DNA from: Gammaproteobacteria bacterium
GTDB taxonomy: Bacteria > Pseudomonadota > Gammaproteobacteria > Steroidobacterales > Woeseiaceae
Length of the DNA: 13,225 nucleotides
Assembly (NCBI GenBank): GCA_030641695.1
Contig: DAOWGY010000254.1
Coordinates: 1-13,225 of the forward strand
Direction of reading: 5' to 3'
Made by a program: the position numbers and the translations under genes
The notes under the pieces: model-generated
Told to the model about the DNA's origin: nothing
Seen by the model: only the letters and a program-made list of their open reading frames with translations
Databases searched by the model: none
Shown here: positions 6,111 to 13,225 of the stretch, piece by piece
Layout of the letters: each line of letters begins with the position of its first letter
Numbering within the stretch: the first letter of the stretch is position 1

Positions 6111-7433
6111 ATGCAGCGACCCTCCTCCGACACGGCACAGCCAAATCTGCTCAATCGCGTGCTTGGCCTGGAGCGGCACGAGTACTACGCCGTCGCCTGG
6201 TCGTTCGTGTATTTCTTCTGCGTCCTCTCCGCCTATTACATGCTGCGCTCGGTGCGCGAGACCATGGCGGTCGAGGGCGGCGTGCAGAATGTCCCGTGGC
6301 TGTTCTCGAGCACCTTCGTCGTCATGCTCGCGGCCACGCCGGTTTTCGGCTGGGTTGCCTCACGCTACGCTCGTCGCAGCTTCCTGCCATGGGTCTATTA
6401 CTTTTTCGCCGCCAACATCCTGTTGTTCTGGGGCGGCTTCAGTTACGCGATCCACAATGACATTTCGTTCGTCTGGATCGGCCGCGCATTTTTTGTCTGG
6501 CTCAGCGTATTCAATCTGTTCGTTGTCTCCGTTTTCTGGAGCTTCATGGCCGATATCTATACGCGCGACCAGTGCCGGCGCCTGTTCGGTGTCATTTCGG
6601 CGGGCGGTAGCGCCGGCGCGTTACTGGGACCATTGACGACCGGCTTGCTCGTCGTGCCGATCGGTTTCCAAAACCTGCTGCCGATATCGGCAACACTGTT
6701 GTTGTTCGGCGTGTATTGCATCACGCGCTTGCGGAGCTGGGTCGAATCCGAGCACCAGGACGGCATCTCGAATACCGTCGCGACCGCGGAACCACTGGGT
6801 GGCAGCCTGCTTGGGGGCGTCACCCACGTCGCGCAATCCAGGTACCTGACTGCCATCAGTATCGCGTCAATAATTGCGAGCCTGCTCGGCACGGCGCTCT
6901 ATATGTTCATGGCGGAGCTCGTCGGCGAAGCGTTTGCGAATACCGACGAACGCACCCGCACGTTCGCGTTTATTGACGCAGTCACCAATACGATGGCGAT
7001 GCTCGTGCAACTACTGATCGTGAAACGGGCGGTGTGGCGATTCGGCGTCGGCATCACCCTGTCTCTAATGCCGATCGCATCGTTCATCGGTTTCGCACTG
7101 CTGGCGATCAATCCATCATTCCTTTTCGTCGCTGCCGTGCAGGCCATTCGTCGTGCCATCGGATTCGGATTGTCCAAGCCAACCAACGACATGCTTTATT
7201 CGGTTGTCACGCCGGAGGAAAAATACAAGTCCAAGAACTTCATCGATACCGCGGTCTATCGGGGTGGGGACCTGTTGGGCACCTGGTCGGTCAAATTACT
7301 GTGGGGCTTCGGCTTCGCCGGTATCTCGCTGTTCATGATGCCGTTTGCCGTCGTCTGGGGTGCGATTGCGCTGTGGCTGGGCAAGGCCTATCGGCGGCGT
7401 GATCTCGACGCGGTGCAAGGAGACAGTCAGTGA
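6111..7433 (+). CDS. ATP/ADP-translocase-like (NTP/NDP exchanger family) MFS transporter
   Basis: Polytopic inner-membrane protein of 440 residues with about 11-12 hydrophobic segments. The pattern fits the bacterial ATP:ADP antiporter-like branch of the MFS (COG3202/Npt-like): AYYMLRSVRETM in helix 1-2, WVASRYARRSFLPW in the first cytoplasmic loop, FWSFMADIYTRDQCRRLFGVISAGGSAGALLGP before the mid-protein, and TPEEKYKSKNFIDTAVYRGGD near the C-terminal helices. True nucleotide exchange is established for intracellular parasites and plastids; free-living homologues have no settled substrate, so substrate is unknown here. Start: GTG at 6108 followed directly by ATG at 6111, neither with a Shine-Dalgarno; ATG preferred. 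The stop overlaps the next gene's GTG. Confidence 0.8.
   Translation: MQRPSSDTAQPNLLNRVLGLERHEYYAVAWSFVYFFCVLSAYYMLRSVRETMAVEGGVQNVPWLFSSTFVVMLAATPVFGWVASRYARRSFLPWVYYFFAANILLFWGGFSYAIHNDISFVWIGRAFFVWLSVFNLFVVSVFWSFMADIYTRDQCRRLFGVISAGGSAGALLGPLTTGLLVVPIGFQNLLPISATLLLFGVYCITRLRSWVESEHQDGISNTVATAEPLGGSLLGGVTHVAQSRYLTAISIASIIASLLGTALYMFMAELVGEAFANTDERTRTFAFIDAVTNTMAMLVQLLIVKRAVWRFGVGITLSLMPIASFIGFALLAINPSFLFVAAVQAIRRAIGFGLSKPTNDMLYSVVTPEEKYKSKNFIDTAVYRGGDLLGTWSVKLLWGFGFAGISLFMMPFAVVWGAIALWLGKAYRRRDLDAVQGDSQ
7417..7423 (+). promoter_or_regulatory. Ribosome binding site of the aldo/keto reductase
   Basis: AAGGAGA, a near-ideal Shine-Dalgarno inside the end of the transporter gene, six bases before the GTG at 7430. 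It fixes the GTG start and so the inclusion of the twin-arginine leader. Confidence 0.8.
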
Positions 7434-8344
7434 CAACACCACTTTGGACGAGGCGCGACGCGCTCATCGCAGCTGCGGCCCTCGGCGTTGCACCAGTTAC
7501 CGGGGGCACGGAGGAACGCAAGATGATCGATCGGGCGATTCCTTCGAGCGGCGAACGACTGCCTGTAATCGGTCTTGGCACGTACCGTGTATTTGACGTC
7601 GAGAGTACGCCCGCCGAAATCGCCACACGCCGCGAAATTGTTGATCTCTTGCTTGGGGAAGGCGGCAGCCTGATCGACACGTCACCAATGTACAACCGAT
7701 CGGAAAAGGTCATCGGCGACATTATCGAGGCCGGCGCGCCGCGCGAGCCCATGTTCATCGCGACGAAGGTCTGGACCGACGGACGCGACGCTGGAATCGA
7801 GCAGATGACGCGTTCGGCAAAATTGATGAACACGGACGTCATTGACCTCATGCAGGTTCACAATCTGCGCGACACGCGCACGCATATGCGTACGATTCAG
7901 GAATGGCAGGAACAGGGCCGGATTCGCTACAACGGCTTCACGCACTATCGGGCCAGCGCGCTCGACGCACTGGAGTCGGCTGTGAAGACGCATCAACCGC
8001 AATTCGTGCAGATCAACTATTCACTCGGCGAGCGCGAGGCAGATGAGCGATTTCTGCCGATGGCGAGGGATATGGGGGTCGCCGTCCTCGTCAACCGGCC
8101 TTACCAGGCGGGCCGGCTTTTCAGCGCCGTGCGCGGCATGGAAATACCCGGCTGGGGAAAGGAATTCGCTGCGAGCTGGGGTCAGTTCTTCCTCAAGTTC
8201 ATCATCAGCCACCCGGCCGTCACCTGTGTAATTCCTGCAACCAGTAAGCCTCACCATATGCAGGACAATCTCGAGGCCGGCTTCGGCCGCCTGCCGAATG
8301 CCGCGACTCGCGATCGCATGGTTGAATTCATGAAGGCGCTGTAA
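7430..8344 (+). CDS. Aldo/keto reductase with a probable Tat signal
   Basis: A 304-residue NAD(P)H-dependent aldo/keto reductase. The barrel starts at IPSSGERLPVIGLGTYR (37-53). The catalytic tetrad is present: D83 and Y88 (LIDTSPMYNRSE), K113 (ATKVW) and H144 (MQVHN). The C-terminal half is intact: VQINYSL (193-199), VNRPYQAG (221-228), CVIPATSKPHHMQDN (266-280). The N-terminus WTRRDALIAAAALGVAP (6-22) looks like a twin-arginine leader (T-R-R-D-A-L plus a hydrophobic stretch), so it may act in the periplasm. Substrate unknown. The GTG start overlaps the transporter stop (GTGA) and follows AAGGAGA at the right distance; its stop overlaps the RDD ATG (TAATG). Confidence 0.92.
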   Translation: MTTPLWTRRDALIAAAALGVAPVTGGTEERKMIDRAIPSSGERLPVIGLGTYRVFDVESTPAEIATRREIVDLLLGEGGSLIDTSPMYNRSEKVIGDIIEAGAPREPMFIATKVWTDGRDAGIEQMTRSAKLMNTDVIDLMQVHNLRDTRTHMRTIQEWQEQGRIRYNGFTHYRASALDALESAVKTHQPQFVQINYSLGEREADERFLPMARDMGVAVLVNRPYQAGRLFSAVRGMEIPGWGKEFAASWGQFFLKFIISHPAVTCVIPATSKPHHMQDNLEAGFGRLPNAATRDRMVEFMKAL

Positions 8345-8790
8345 TGCCAGAGACAGCAGGATTGATGCGCCGCATTGGTGCCATGCTATACGACACACTC
8401 TTGTTGCTCGCGCTGTGGTTTCTGGCGACTGTACCGTTCATCGCGATACAGGGCGGCAAATCCATCGATACGGAGAGCGGACAGCTGTACCTCCTGTACC
8501 AGTTGATATTGGTGCTCGTGGCCTACGCGTTCTTCGTGGGTTTCTGGAGCCGCAAGGGCCGCACCCTCGGCATGCAGTCCTGGGGCCTGCAACTGCAGAC
8601 CGAAGACGGCAAGGTGCCGTGCGCGCGTACCGCAAGCATTCGATTTTTCGCAGCGATCCTATCCTGGCTGCCACTGGGTCTCGGCTTTTTTTGGCAACTT
8701 TGGGATTCGGAGCGCCTGACCTGGCACGACCGGCTAAGCAAGACCCGGCTGGTTTACTATCCCAGACAAAAGCCGGACGACCAGGCCTAG
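8344..8790 (+). CDS. RDD family membrane protein
   Basis: A 148-residue integral membrane protein of the RDD family, whose members mostly have unknown roles (some have been linked to ion transport). The namesake residues are visible: R10 and D17 in RRIGAMLYDTLLLL (9-22) and the late aspartate D129 in LTWHDRLSKTRLV. Hydrophobic helices lie at about 15-36, 48-66 and 96-121, with a conserved-type GRTLGMQSWGLQL loop between. The ATG shares one base with the reductase stop (TAATG), making this the third member of a coupled trio. Its TAG stop overlaps the stop of the convergent ankyrin gene in a CTAG, leaving no room for a terminator between them. Confidence 0.9.
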   Translation: MPETAGLMRRIGAMLYDTLLLLALWFLATVPFIAIQGGKSIDTESGQLYLLYQLILVLVAYAFFVGFWSRKGRTLGMQSWGLQLQTEDGKVPCARTASIRFFAAILSWLPLGLGFFWQLWDSERLTWHDRLSKTRLVYYPRQKPDDQA

Positions 8791-9542
8791 TCCTTGCCAC
8801 CATAGCGCTGCAACAGTTCGACGAGGTCGTCGCGCTCGATGATTCGCGCGACCTCCAGCGCCCTGACGTAACGGAAACCCGAGAATTTCGATCTGTCCGG
8901 AATCCGTATTTTCGAGTTGACCCTGGCGCCGTTCTTCAACAGCAATCCGACCGTGCTCGCATCGCCGTAAAGAACCGCGCTGTGCAACGGGCTGTACCAC
9001 TCCCCACTGGAATCGACATTGGCACCATGTGCAATCAATAACGCCATGATGCCGCCGTGCCCGTTCTCCACGGCAAGGTTGAGTGGCGAGCGCAGATTCG
9101 ACGCGTTGGCGACTGCATCTGGATCCGGTTTGGTGCCCGTCATCATCTCCAACATTCGCGGATTGCCGTGTCCCGCAGCCGCCGCGAGTTGCGCTTCAGT
9201 CTCGTTGGGCTCCAGATTGACCTCCACGCCCGCGTCGAGCAACAGTTTCGCGGCGTCGAAGTGCCCCTGTCGCGCGACGATATGCAATGCCGTCAATCCC
9301 TGTCGCTCGACCAGCGGGTCGACGCCTTCCGCGAGCAAGGACGCAAGAATCCCCGCATTGCCTTCATCGGCCGCGGCGAACCAGACCTTGTAGTCGATCG
9401 TTCGGGAAGACTCAGCAGCAGGTGCCTCGTGCTGCAACACAGACGTCGACTGGCAATTCGCGATCACCAGGGATGACGCGGCGATAATGGGCAGCCACAG
9501 GGGCTGCGAGCGCAAATGCGATTCTGAAGTGGTGTTCATCAT
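8787..9542 (-). CDS. Ankyrin-repeat protein, probable lipoprotein
   Basis: A 251-residue protein with an N-terminal hydrophobic leader (WLPIIAASSLVIANC, 16-30). C30 sits in a lipobox-like IANC; asparagine before the cysteine is unusual, so lipidation is likely but not certain. Ankyrin repeats follow: about 47-79 (weak), 82-110 (GLTALHIVARQGHFDAAKLL), 115-140 (degenerate), 151-178 (RSPLNLAVENGHGGIMALL) and 183-210 (YSPLHSAVLYGDASTVGLL), plus a capping helix pair. It is probably a periplasmic protein-binding scaffold; partner unknown. The open frame continues upstream to 9863, but that part overlaps lptG and lacks a signal peptide. ATG at 9542 or 9539 is preferred, with GGA just upstream of both. 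It lies downstream of lptG on the same strand. Confidence 0.82.
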   Translation of the reverse strand: MMNTTSESHLRSQPLWLPIIAASSLVIANCQSTSVLQHEAPAAESSRTIDYKVWFAAADEGNAGILASLLAEGVDPLVERQGLTALHIVARQGHFDAAKLLLDAGVEVNLEPNETEAQLAAAAGHGNPRMLEMMTGTKPDPDAVANASNLRSPLNLAVENGHGGIMALLIAHGANVDSSGEWYSPLHSAVLYGDASTVGLLLKNGARVNSKIRIPDRSKFSGFRYVRALEVARIIERDDLVELLQRYGGKD

Positions 9543-9604
9543 GATTCCGGCAGAAATTATTTCACAGTTCTGCATCCACCGATGGTGGCTTGGCCGCCGC
9601 GACG

Positions 9605-10672
9605 CTAACGTATTCGTGCCAGCGCAATCACGGTAACGAGCAACAACGCCATGGACGGCAGCCAGGACACCAGCGCCGGATTGAGATCGAATACCTGGCC
9701 CGAATTCGCGAGCATTTCGCTGGCCAGGTAATACGCGAGGCCGATGCCCACACCGATCATCAGTCGCGCGCCCGCGCCACCGCTGCGCAACGAACCAAAT
9801 ACGAATGCGAGCGCCAGCATTGGCATGATCATCACGGCCGCAGTCCGCGATGCTCGATACCACAGCTCGGTCTCGTAAAGACTCGCGTCGAGACTGTTGC
9901 GCCTCAAGTAACCGATATAGCTCAGGAGACCTCGCGCCGACAGACTTGTCGACTTCACCATCGAACTTCCCAGCATCTCCGTGTTGACGTCAAACGACTC
10001 GATTGCGACAGACGACTCCACCGCTTGCACGCCGTTGCGCTGAAATCGCGTCTCGCGAAAGTTTTCGAGCAACCAGCGGTCGTCATTGCTGATACCAGCG
10101 TTCTCCGCTTTCGCGATCGACGCGAGTTCATTGTCATCATTGAAGCGAAAAATGTAGAGACTGCCGAAATCGAATTCAGCATTGACGCGCTCCAGGTGCA
10201 GGAAGACGGAGCCGTCCTTGACCCAGGTCTCCTTACCAAAACGATTGTCGTCCTTGCCGTGTCGTGCCTCGGTCCGCATATTGCGTGCGTAATAGTCGAG
10301 CGGTGGACCGATGAACTCACCCAGCAACCCGGTAATGACAAGCATTACGAATCCCGTGATAGCGACCATGCCGGCGAGCCTGGCGACGGACAGGCCCGAT
10401 GACCGCATGACGATAATCTCACTGTTCGCGGCCAGCGCCCCGAGTCCGAGCAATGAACCGATCAACGCCGACACGGGCAGCATCTGGAACGCGAGGTTCG
10501 GCAGACGCAGAGCCGCGAAAAGAACGGCCTGCGGAGTCCCGAAATCGCCCTTCACATCGTCGAGTTGGGCTATGAACTCGAACAGGCCGGCTAACGCCAG
10601 CAGCACCACGAGCACCAGCGCCGTACTGGTCAGTATCGTGCGCATCAGGTACTGGCTCAGAATGCCGTTCAC
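9605..10672 (-). CDS. lptG: LPS export ABC transporter permease LptG
   Basis: Inner-membrane permease that with LptF and the ATPase LptB extracts lipopolysaccharide and passes it to LptC and the periplasmic bridge. The 355 residues match family length: three N-terminal helices (about 12-34, 58-82, 100-122), a periplasmic beta-jellyroll middle (about 130-270) and three C-terminal helices. Typical segments are LFEFIAQLDDV (30-40), SEIIVMRSSGLSVARL (84-99) and ETELWYRASRTAAVMIMPMLALAF near the C-terminal helices. The frame is open up to 10945, but the N-terminus of LptG homologues matches the GTG at 10672 (VNGILSQYLMRTIL), which overlaps the lptF stop by GTGA. Coupled to lptF. Confidence 0.95.
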   Translation of the reverse strand: MNGILSQYLMRTILTSTALVLVVLLALAGLFEFIAQLDDVKGDFGTPQAVLFAALRLPNLAFQMLPVSALIGSLLGLGALAANSEIIVMRSSGLSVARLAGMVAITGFVMLVITGLLGEFIGPPLDYYARNMRTEARHGKDDNRFGKETWVKDGSVFLHLERVNAEFDFGSLYIFRFNDDNELASIAKAENAGISNDDRWLLENFRETRFQRNGVQAVESSVAIESFDVNTEMLGSSMVKSTSLSARGLLSYIGYLRRNSLDASLYETELWYRASRTAAVMIMPMLALAFVFGSLRSGGAGARLMIGVGIGLAYYLASEMLANSGQVFDLNPALVSWLPSMALLLVTVIALARIR

Positions 10673-11760
10673 GACAGCAGCCTGCGATGCATCGAGTTCT
10701 GCACGGCGAGCAAACCGAGTGCCAGCAACAAGAAGAGCGCATGCACCCACCAGAGCCCCAGCCCCGGATCGATTTCGCCCTTCTCGACCCAGGCTTTCGC
10801 TGCACTCAGCAAGTTGAAGTAGATGATGAACACGAGCAGTCCGATTGCAAGTCGTCCGTAGCGGCCGGCGCGAGGCTGGCTGCGCGAGAGGGGCACGGCG
10901 AAAATTGCGAGAATGATCGTCGACAGGGGCACGCTGAGACGCCATTGCAGCTCGGCGCGAAGTTCCGGGTCAGCGGAGCGCAGCAAGTTACCGACCAGCA
11001 TCGCTCGCGGTCGCGGGTCCGGCGGGTCCAGGCTCGGCAATCGATAGGGGATGCCATGCTCGGCAAACTCCACGACACGAAATTGCGGCGTACCCGGAAC
11101 GCCTTCATAGCGACGTCCGTTGTGCAACACGAGCAGGCGGATATCCGGATCGTCGGAATCCACCTGTTCACCGCGTTCCGCCACGACGACCTCGACCTTG
11201 TCACCATCGACAATACGCTGCAGGAACACGTTTTCCATGAAGCCTTCCGGCGTGATTCTCTCGCCATAAACGACGGCTTGATCCGGACCGAACACGGTGA
11301 ACCGCCCCGGCTCGATACTCGTGAGATCCGCCTCCCGGCGAGCCTCTGCGCCAATCCGGTCTATCGCGACCAGGGCGCGCGGCCCGAGGTCGATGGCAAG
11401 CCAGCCGACGCCCAGGACCAGTGGCACCGTCAACAACGCCAGTGGCCGGTAAACGCCGGACGGACCGACACGACACGCCATCATCGCCGGCATTTCGCTG
11501 TCGCGATACAGACGACCGAGCGCCAGCATGATCGACAGGAACAGGCCGATCGGCACGAGAATCGTGAGGTACTGCACGGCCGACAGGCCGATCACGTCCA
11601 GCGCCGCATCCTTCGGCAGCTTGCCCTTGGCGACGTCGCCAAGCACGCGAGCAAACTGGTTCGTGAGGAGAATCATCAGCAGCACCAATGTCACCCCGAG
11701 CCAGGTCGAAGCGATTTCACGAAATATGTATCGGTCCAGGATACGCAGCATCGATGTCAA
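10669..11760 (-). CDS. lptF: LPS export ABC transporter permease LptF
   Basis: Partner of LptG in the LptB2FG lipopolysaccharide extractor. Up to 363 residues: N-terminal helix after ILDRYIFREIASTW (7-20), helices at about 60-82 and 106-124, a periplasmic jellyroll (about 135-265) and a C-terminal block from AELQWRLSVPLSTIILAIFA (269-288), RYGRLAIGLLVFIIYFNLL (300-318) and WWVHALFLLLALGL (337-350), all typical. Two starts are possible. TTG at 11760 has AAGGA five bases upstream; ATG at 11751 (residue 4, MLRILDRY) fits homologues well but is 14 nt from that site. The TTG is preferred on spacing. It is divergent from pepA across 74 bp, the order known in many gammaproteobacteria. Confidence 0.95.
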   Translation of the reverse strand: MTSMLRILDRYIFREIASTWLGVTLVLLMILLTNQFARVLGDVAKGKLPKDAALDVIGLSAVQYLTILVPIGLFLSIMLALGRLYRDSEMPAMMACRVGPSGVYRPLALLTVPLVLGVGWLAIDLGPRALVAIDRIGAEARREADLTSIEPGRFTVFGPDQAVVYGERITPEGFMENVFLQRIVDGDKVEVVVAERGEQVDSDDPDIRLLVLHNGRRYEGVPGTPQFRVVEFAEHGIPYRLPSLDPPDPRPRAMLVGNLLRSADPELRAELQWRLSVPLSTIILAIFAVPLSRSQPRAGRYGRLAIGLLVFIIYFNLLSAAKAWVEKGEIDPGLGLWWVHALFLLLALGLLAVQNSMHRRLLS

Positions 11761-11765
11761 TGATT

Positions 11766-11770
11766 TCCTT
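11766..11770 (-). promoter_or_regulatory. Ribosome binding site of lptF
   Basis: AAGGA on the minus strand, five bases before TTG 11760 and fourteen before ATG 11751. The spacing favours the TTG start. The site shares bases 11769-11770 with the putative -35 box of pepA on the other strand. Confidence 0.5.
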
Positions 11771-11798
11771 AACGGTTTTCGGCCGAATCAGTTAGACT
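11769..11798 (+). promoter_or_regulatory. Putative pepA promoter
   Basis: TTAACG (11769-11774), an 18-bp spacer and TAGACT (11793-11798), each box matching four of six consensus bases. It would give a leader of about 30 nt before the pepA ATG. A plausible sigma70-type site, but weak. Confidence 0.35.
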
Positions 11799-11834
11799 AC
11801 CGCTTTTATTTTGCCCGGAACAGCCCTGAATTCC

Positions 11835-13225
11835 ATGGAATATTTCACAACTACCAGCAACGCTGCGCGGCGTGCCGTCGACTGCGTCATCGTCGGCGTT
11901 TATGAGAGTGGAAAACTCGGTGCCGGCGCTGCCGATATCGATGCAGCGAGCCGCGGTGAACTGCGCCGACTGATCAAGAGCGGCGATGTTTCGACGCAGC
12001 CGGGCCATTGCGTCGTGCTTACGAGCGTCGCCGGTGTGCGCGCGCAGCGAGTCGCCGTCGTCGGCCTTGGAAAAGTCAGCAAGTTCGACGTACGCCAGTT
12101 TCGCCGTGCGGTGGCAACAGCCATTCAATCGATTTCCTCGAGCAAGTGCAGCCAGGTACTGAACACATTGACGCTGGAAAAAGTCAGCAGTGCCGATGCC
12201 TACTACCTGGCAAGACACACCGTGCAGACGATCGGTGACGTGCTGTACCGTTTCACCGAAATGAAAAGCGGCCGCAAGAAGGCCGGCATGCCGCTGAAAA
12301 AAATCGGACTGGCGATTTCCAAAAGTGGTGATGCAGCGAAATCAATGCGCGGCGCAAAGCACGCAGGCGCAATTGTTACCGGTATGTCGGTTGCCAGGGA
12401 TCTCGGCAATCTGCCACCGAACGTTTGCACGCCCTCCTACCTTGCCCGCACGGCGCAAAAACTTGCCACTGGTAACAGCAAACTCACGACCCGCGTTCTG
12501 AATGAGGCAGAGATGAAACGGCTCGGCATGCACTCGCTCTTGTCGGTCACGGCAGGTACGAGCGAGCCGGCCAAACTGATTGTCATGCAATACAAAGGTG
12601 GCGGTCGAGACAAGCCGGTTGTTCTCGTCGGCAAGGGTGTGACGTTTGATTCTGGCGGCATCTCGTTGAAACCCGGGCCGGGCATGGACGAAATGAAGTT
12701 CGACATGTGTGGTGCTGCCAGCGTCATTGGCACGATGGCGACCGTCGCTGCGCTAAAGCTGCCCATCAACGTAAACGTCGTTGTGCCGACTGTCGAAAAC
12801 CTGCCTGGCAGCAAAGCAACGGTTCCCGGCGATATCGTAAAGAGTATGTCGGGTAAGACGATTGAGATTCTCAATACCGATGCCGAAGGACGACTTATTC
12901 TCTGCGACGCGCTTACCTACTCGCGCCGTTTCAAGCCGGCGGCCATTATCGATGTGGCGACACTCACCGGCGCGTGCGTCATTGCACTCGGTCATCATCA
13001 CACCGGCGTCATGAGTAACGATGACAAACTCGCCGAGGAAATTATTGCGGCTGGCGTCAGCACGGACGACCGCGGATGGCCGTTGCCGCTCGGCGAAGAC
13101 TACGCGCAGCAACTGAAGAGCAATTTCGCCGATTTCGCCAACGTCGGTGGACGTGATGCAGGCGCGATCACCGCCGGTTGCTTCCTCGGCAAATTTACCG
13201 ACGGCCTGAACTGGGCGCATCTCGA
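11835..13225 (+). CDS. pepA: Leucyl aminopeptidase PepA (3' end outside window)
   Basis: Dizinc M17 aminopeptidase that removes N-terminal residues from peptides; the E. coli enzyme also binds DNA in Xer recombination and carAB control. From ATG 11835 (MEYFTTTSNAARRAV) 463 complete codons are visible with no stop. The catalytic C-terminal domain is complete in its key parts: metal ligands K267 and D272 (VGKGVTFDSGG), D290 (KFDMCGAAS), D349 and E351 (NTDAEGR), and catalytic K279 and R353. These sit three residues earlier than in E. coli PepA, a constant offset. The window ends at the NWAHLD motif, so about 40 residues are missing. The N-terminal domain (1-160) is more divergent. No strong Shine-Dalgarno is visible. 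Confidence 0.95.
   Translation, partial: MEYFTTTSNAARRAVDCVIVGVYESGKLGAGAADIDAASRGELRRLIKSGDVSTQPGHCVVLTSVAGVRAQRVAVVGLGKVSKFDVRQFRRAVATAIQSISSSKCSQVLNTLTLEKVSSADAYYLARHTVQTIGDVLYRFTEMKSGRKKAGMPLKKIGLAISKSGDAAKSMRGAKHAGAIVTGMSVARDLGNLPPNVCTPSYLARTAQKLATGNSKLTTRVLNEAEMKRLGMHSLLSVTAGTSEPAKLIVMQYKGGGRDKPVVLVGKGVTFDSGGISLKPGPGMDEMKFDMCGAASVIGTMATVAALKLPINVNVVVPTVENLPGSKATVPGDIVKSMSGKTIEILNTDAEGRLILCDALTYSRRFKPAAIIDVATLTGACVIALGHHHTGVMSNDDKLAEEIIAAGVSTDDRGWPLPLGEDYAQQLKSNFADFANVGGRDAGAITAGCFLGKFTDGLNWAHL

Noticed and set aside
9576..9588. CCACC-GAT-GGTGG hairpin between lptG and the ankyrin gene as a terminator
   Set aside because: The stem is only 5 bp with a 3-nt loop, and there is no T tract on the minus strand.
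9543..9863. Upstream extension of the ankyrin protein frame
   Set aside because: It runs through the lptG coding region and would bury the signal peptide inside the protein.
9590..10402. 270-codon plus-strand frame antisense to lptG
   Set aside because: Shadow of lptG, with low-complexity H/R/Q-rich translation and no ribosome binding site.
10673..10945. Upstream extension of the lptG frame
   Set aside because: It lies in lptF. The family length and N-terminal match place the start at GTG 10672.
10687..11763. 358-codon plus-strand frame antisense to lptF
   Set aside because: Shadow of lptF. The translation is rich in H, R, Q and D without a hydrophobic core or motif.
12753..13220. Minus-strand frame of 155 codons inside pepA
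   Set aside because: Antisense to the conserved catalytic domain of pepA. The plus-strand reading has all active-site residues.

Overview
The window is GC-rich, densely packed bacterial chromosome and looks like a gammaproteobacterium. The clues are a pcnB-folK-...-panB-panC cluster, lptF-lptG divergent from pepA, and a PcnB with the arginine-rich tail seen in gammaproteobacteria. The lineage below class (perhaps near Xanthomonadales, Chromatiales or Woeseiales) is a guess from gene order. I see no phage, transposase, CRISPR array or rRNA. No gene-free stretch exceeds 300 bases.

Layout. (1) 33-4300, minus strand: a five-gene run read pcnB > folK > deoxynucleoside kinase > panB > panC. It covers RNA polyadenylation, a folate-pathway step, deoxynucleoside salvage and the two pantothenate-specific steps. 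pcnB/folK overlap by 4 bp (GTGA) and the other gaps are 12-32 bp, so one transcript is likely. (2) 4301-4563: a tRNA-Glu(CTC) gene on the plus strand with its own promoter and a strong terminator. It is preceded by a broken tandem copy of its promoter and 5' half. (3) 4564-6003, minus strand: two exported proteins of unknown role, one built of two degenerate TonB-C-terminal-like repeats. (4) 6111-8790, plus strand: a translationally coupled trio of an ATP/ADP-translocase-like MFS transporter, a Tat-signal-bearing aldo/keto reductase and an RDD membrane protein. (5) 8787-9542, minus strand: an ankyrin-repeat putative lipoprotein whose stop codon overlaps the RDD stop. (6) 9605-11760, minus strand: lptG and lptF, the lipopolysaccharide export permeases, overlapping by GTGA. 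(7) 11835-13225, plus strand: pepA leucyl aminopeptidase, cut by the window edge about 40 residues before its expected end.

Most of the window is housekeeping. The least ordinary parts are the duplicated tRNA-Glu promoter and half-gene lying over the pcnB start, the transporter/reductase/RDD operon, and the two unrecognised secreted proteins. I did not find a clearly new multi-gene system. Start codons were revised from the longest reading frames for lptG, the ankyrin protein, the TonB-like protein and the transporter, using overlap, Shine-Dalgarno and family-length evidence.
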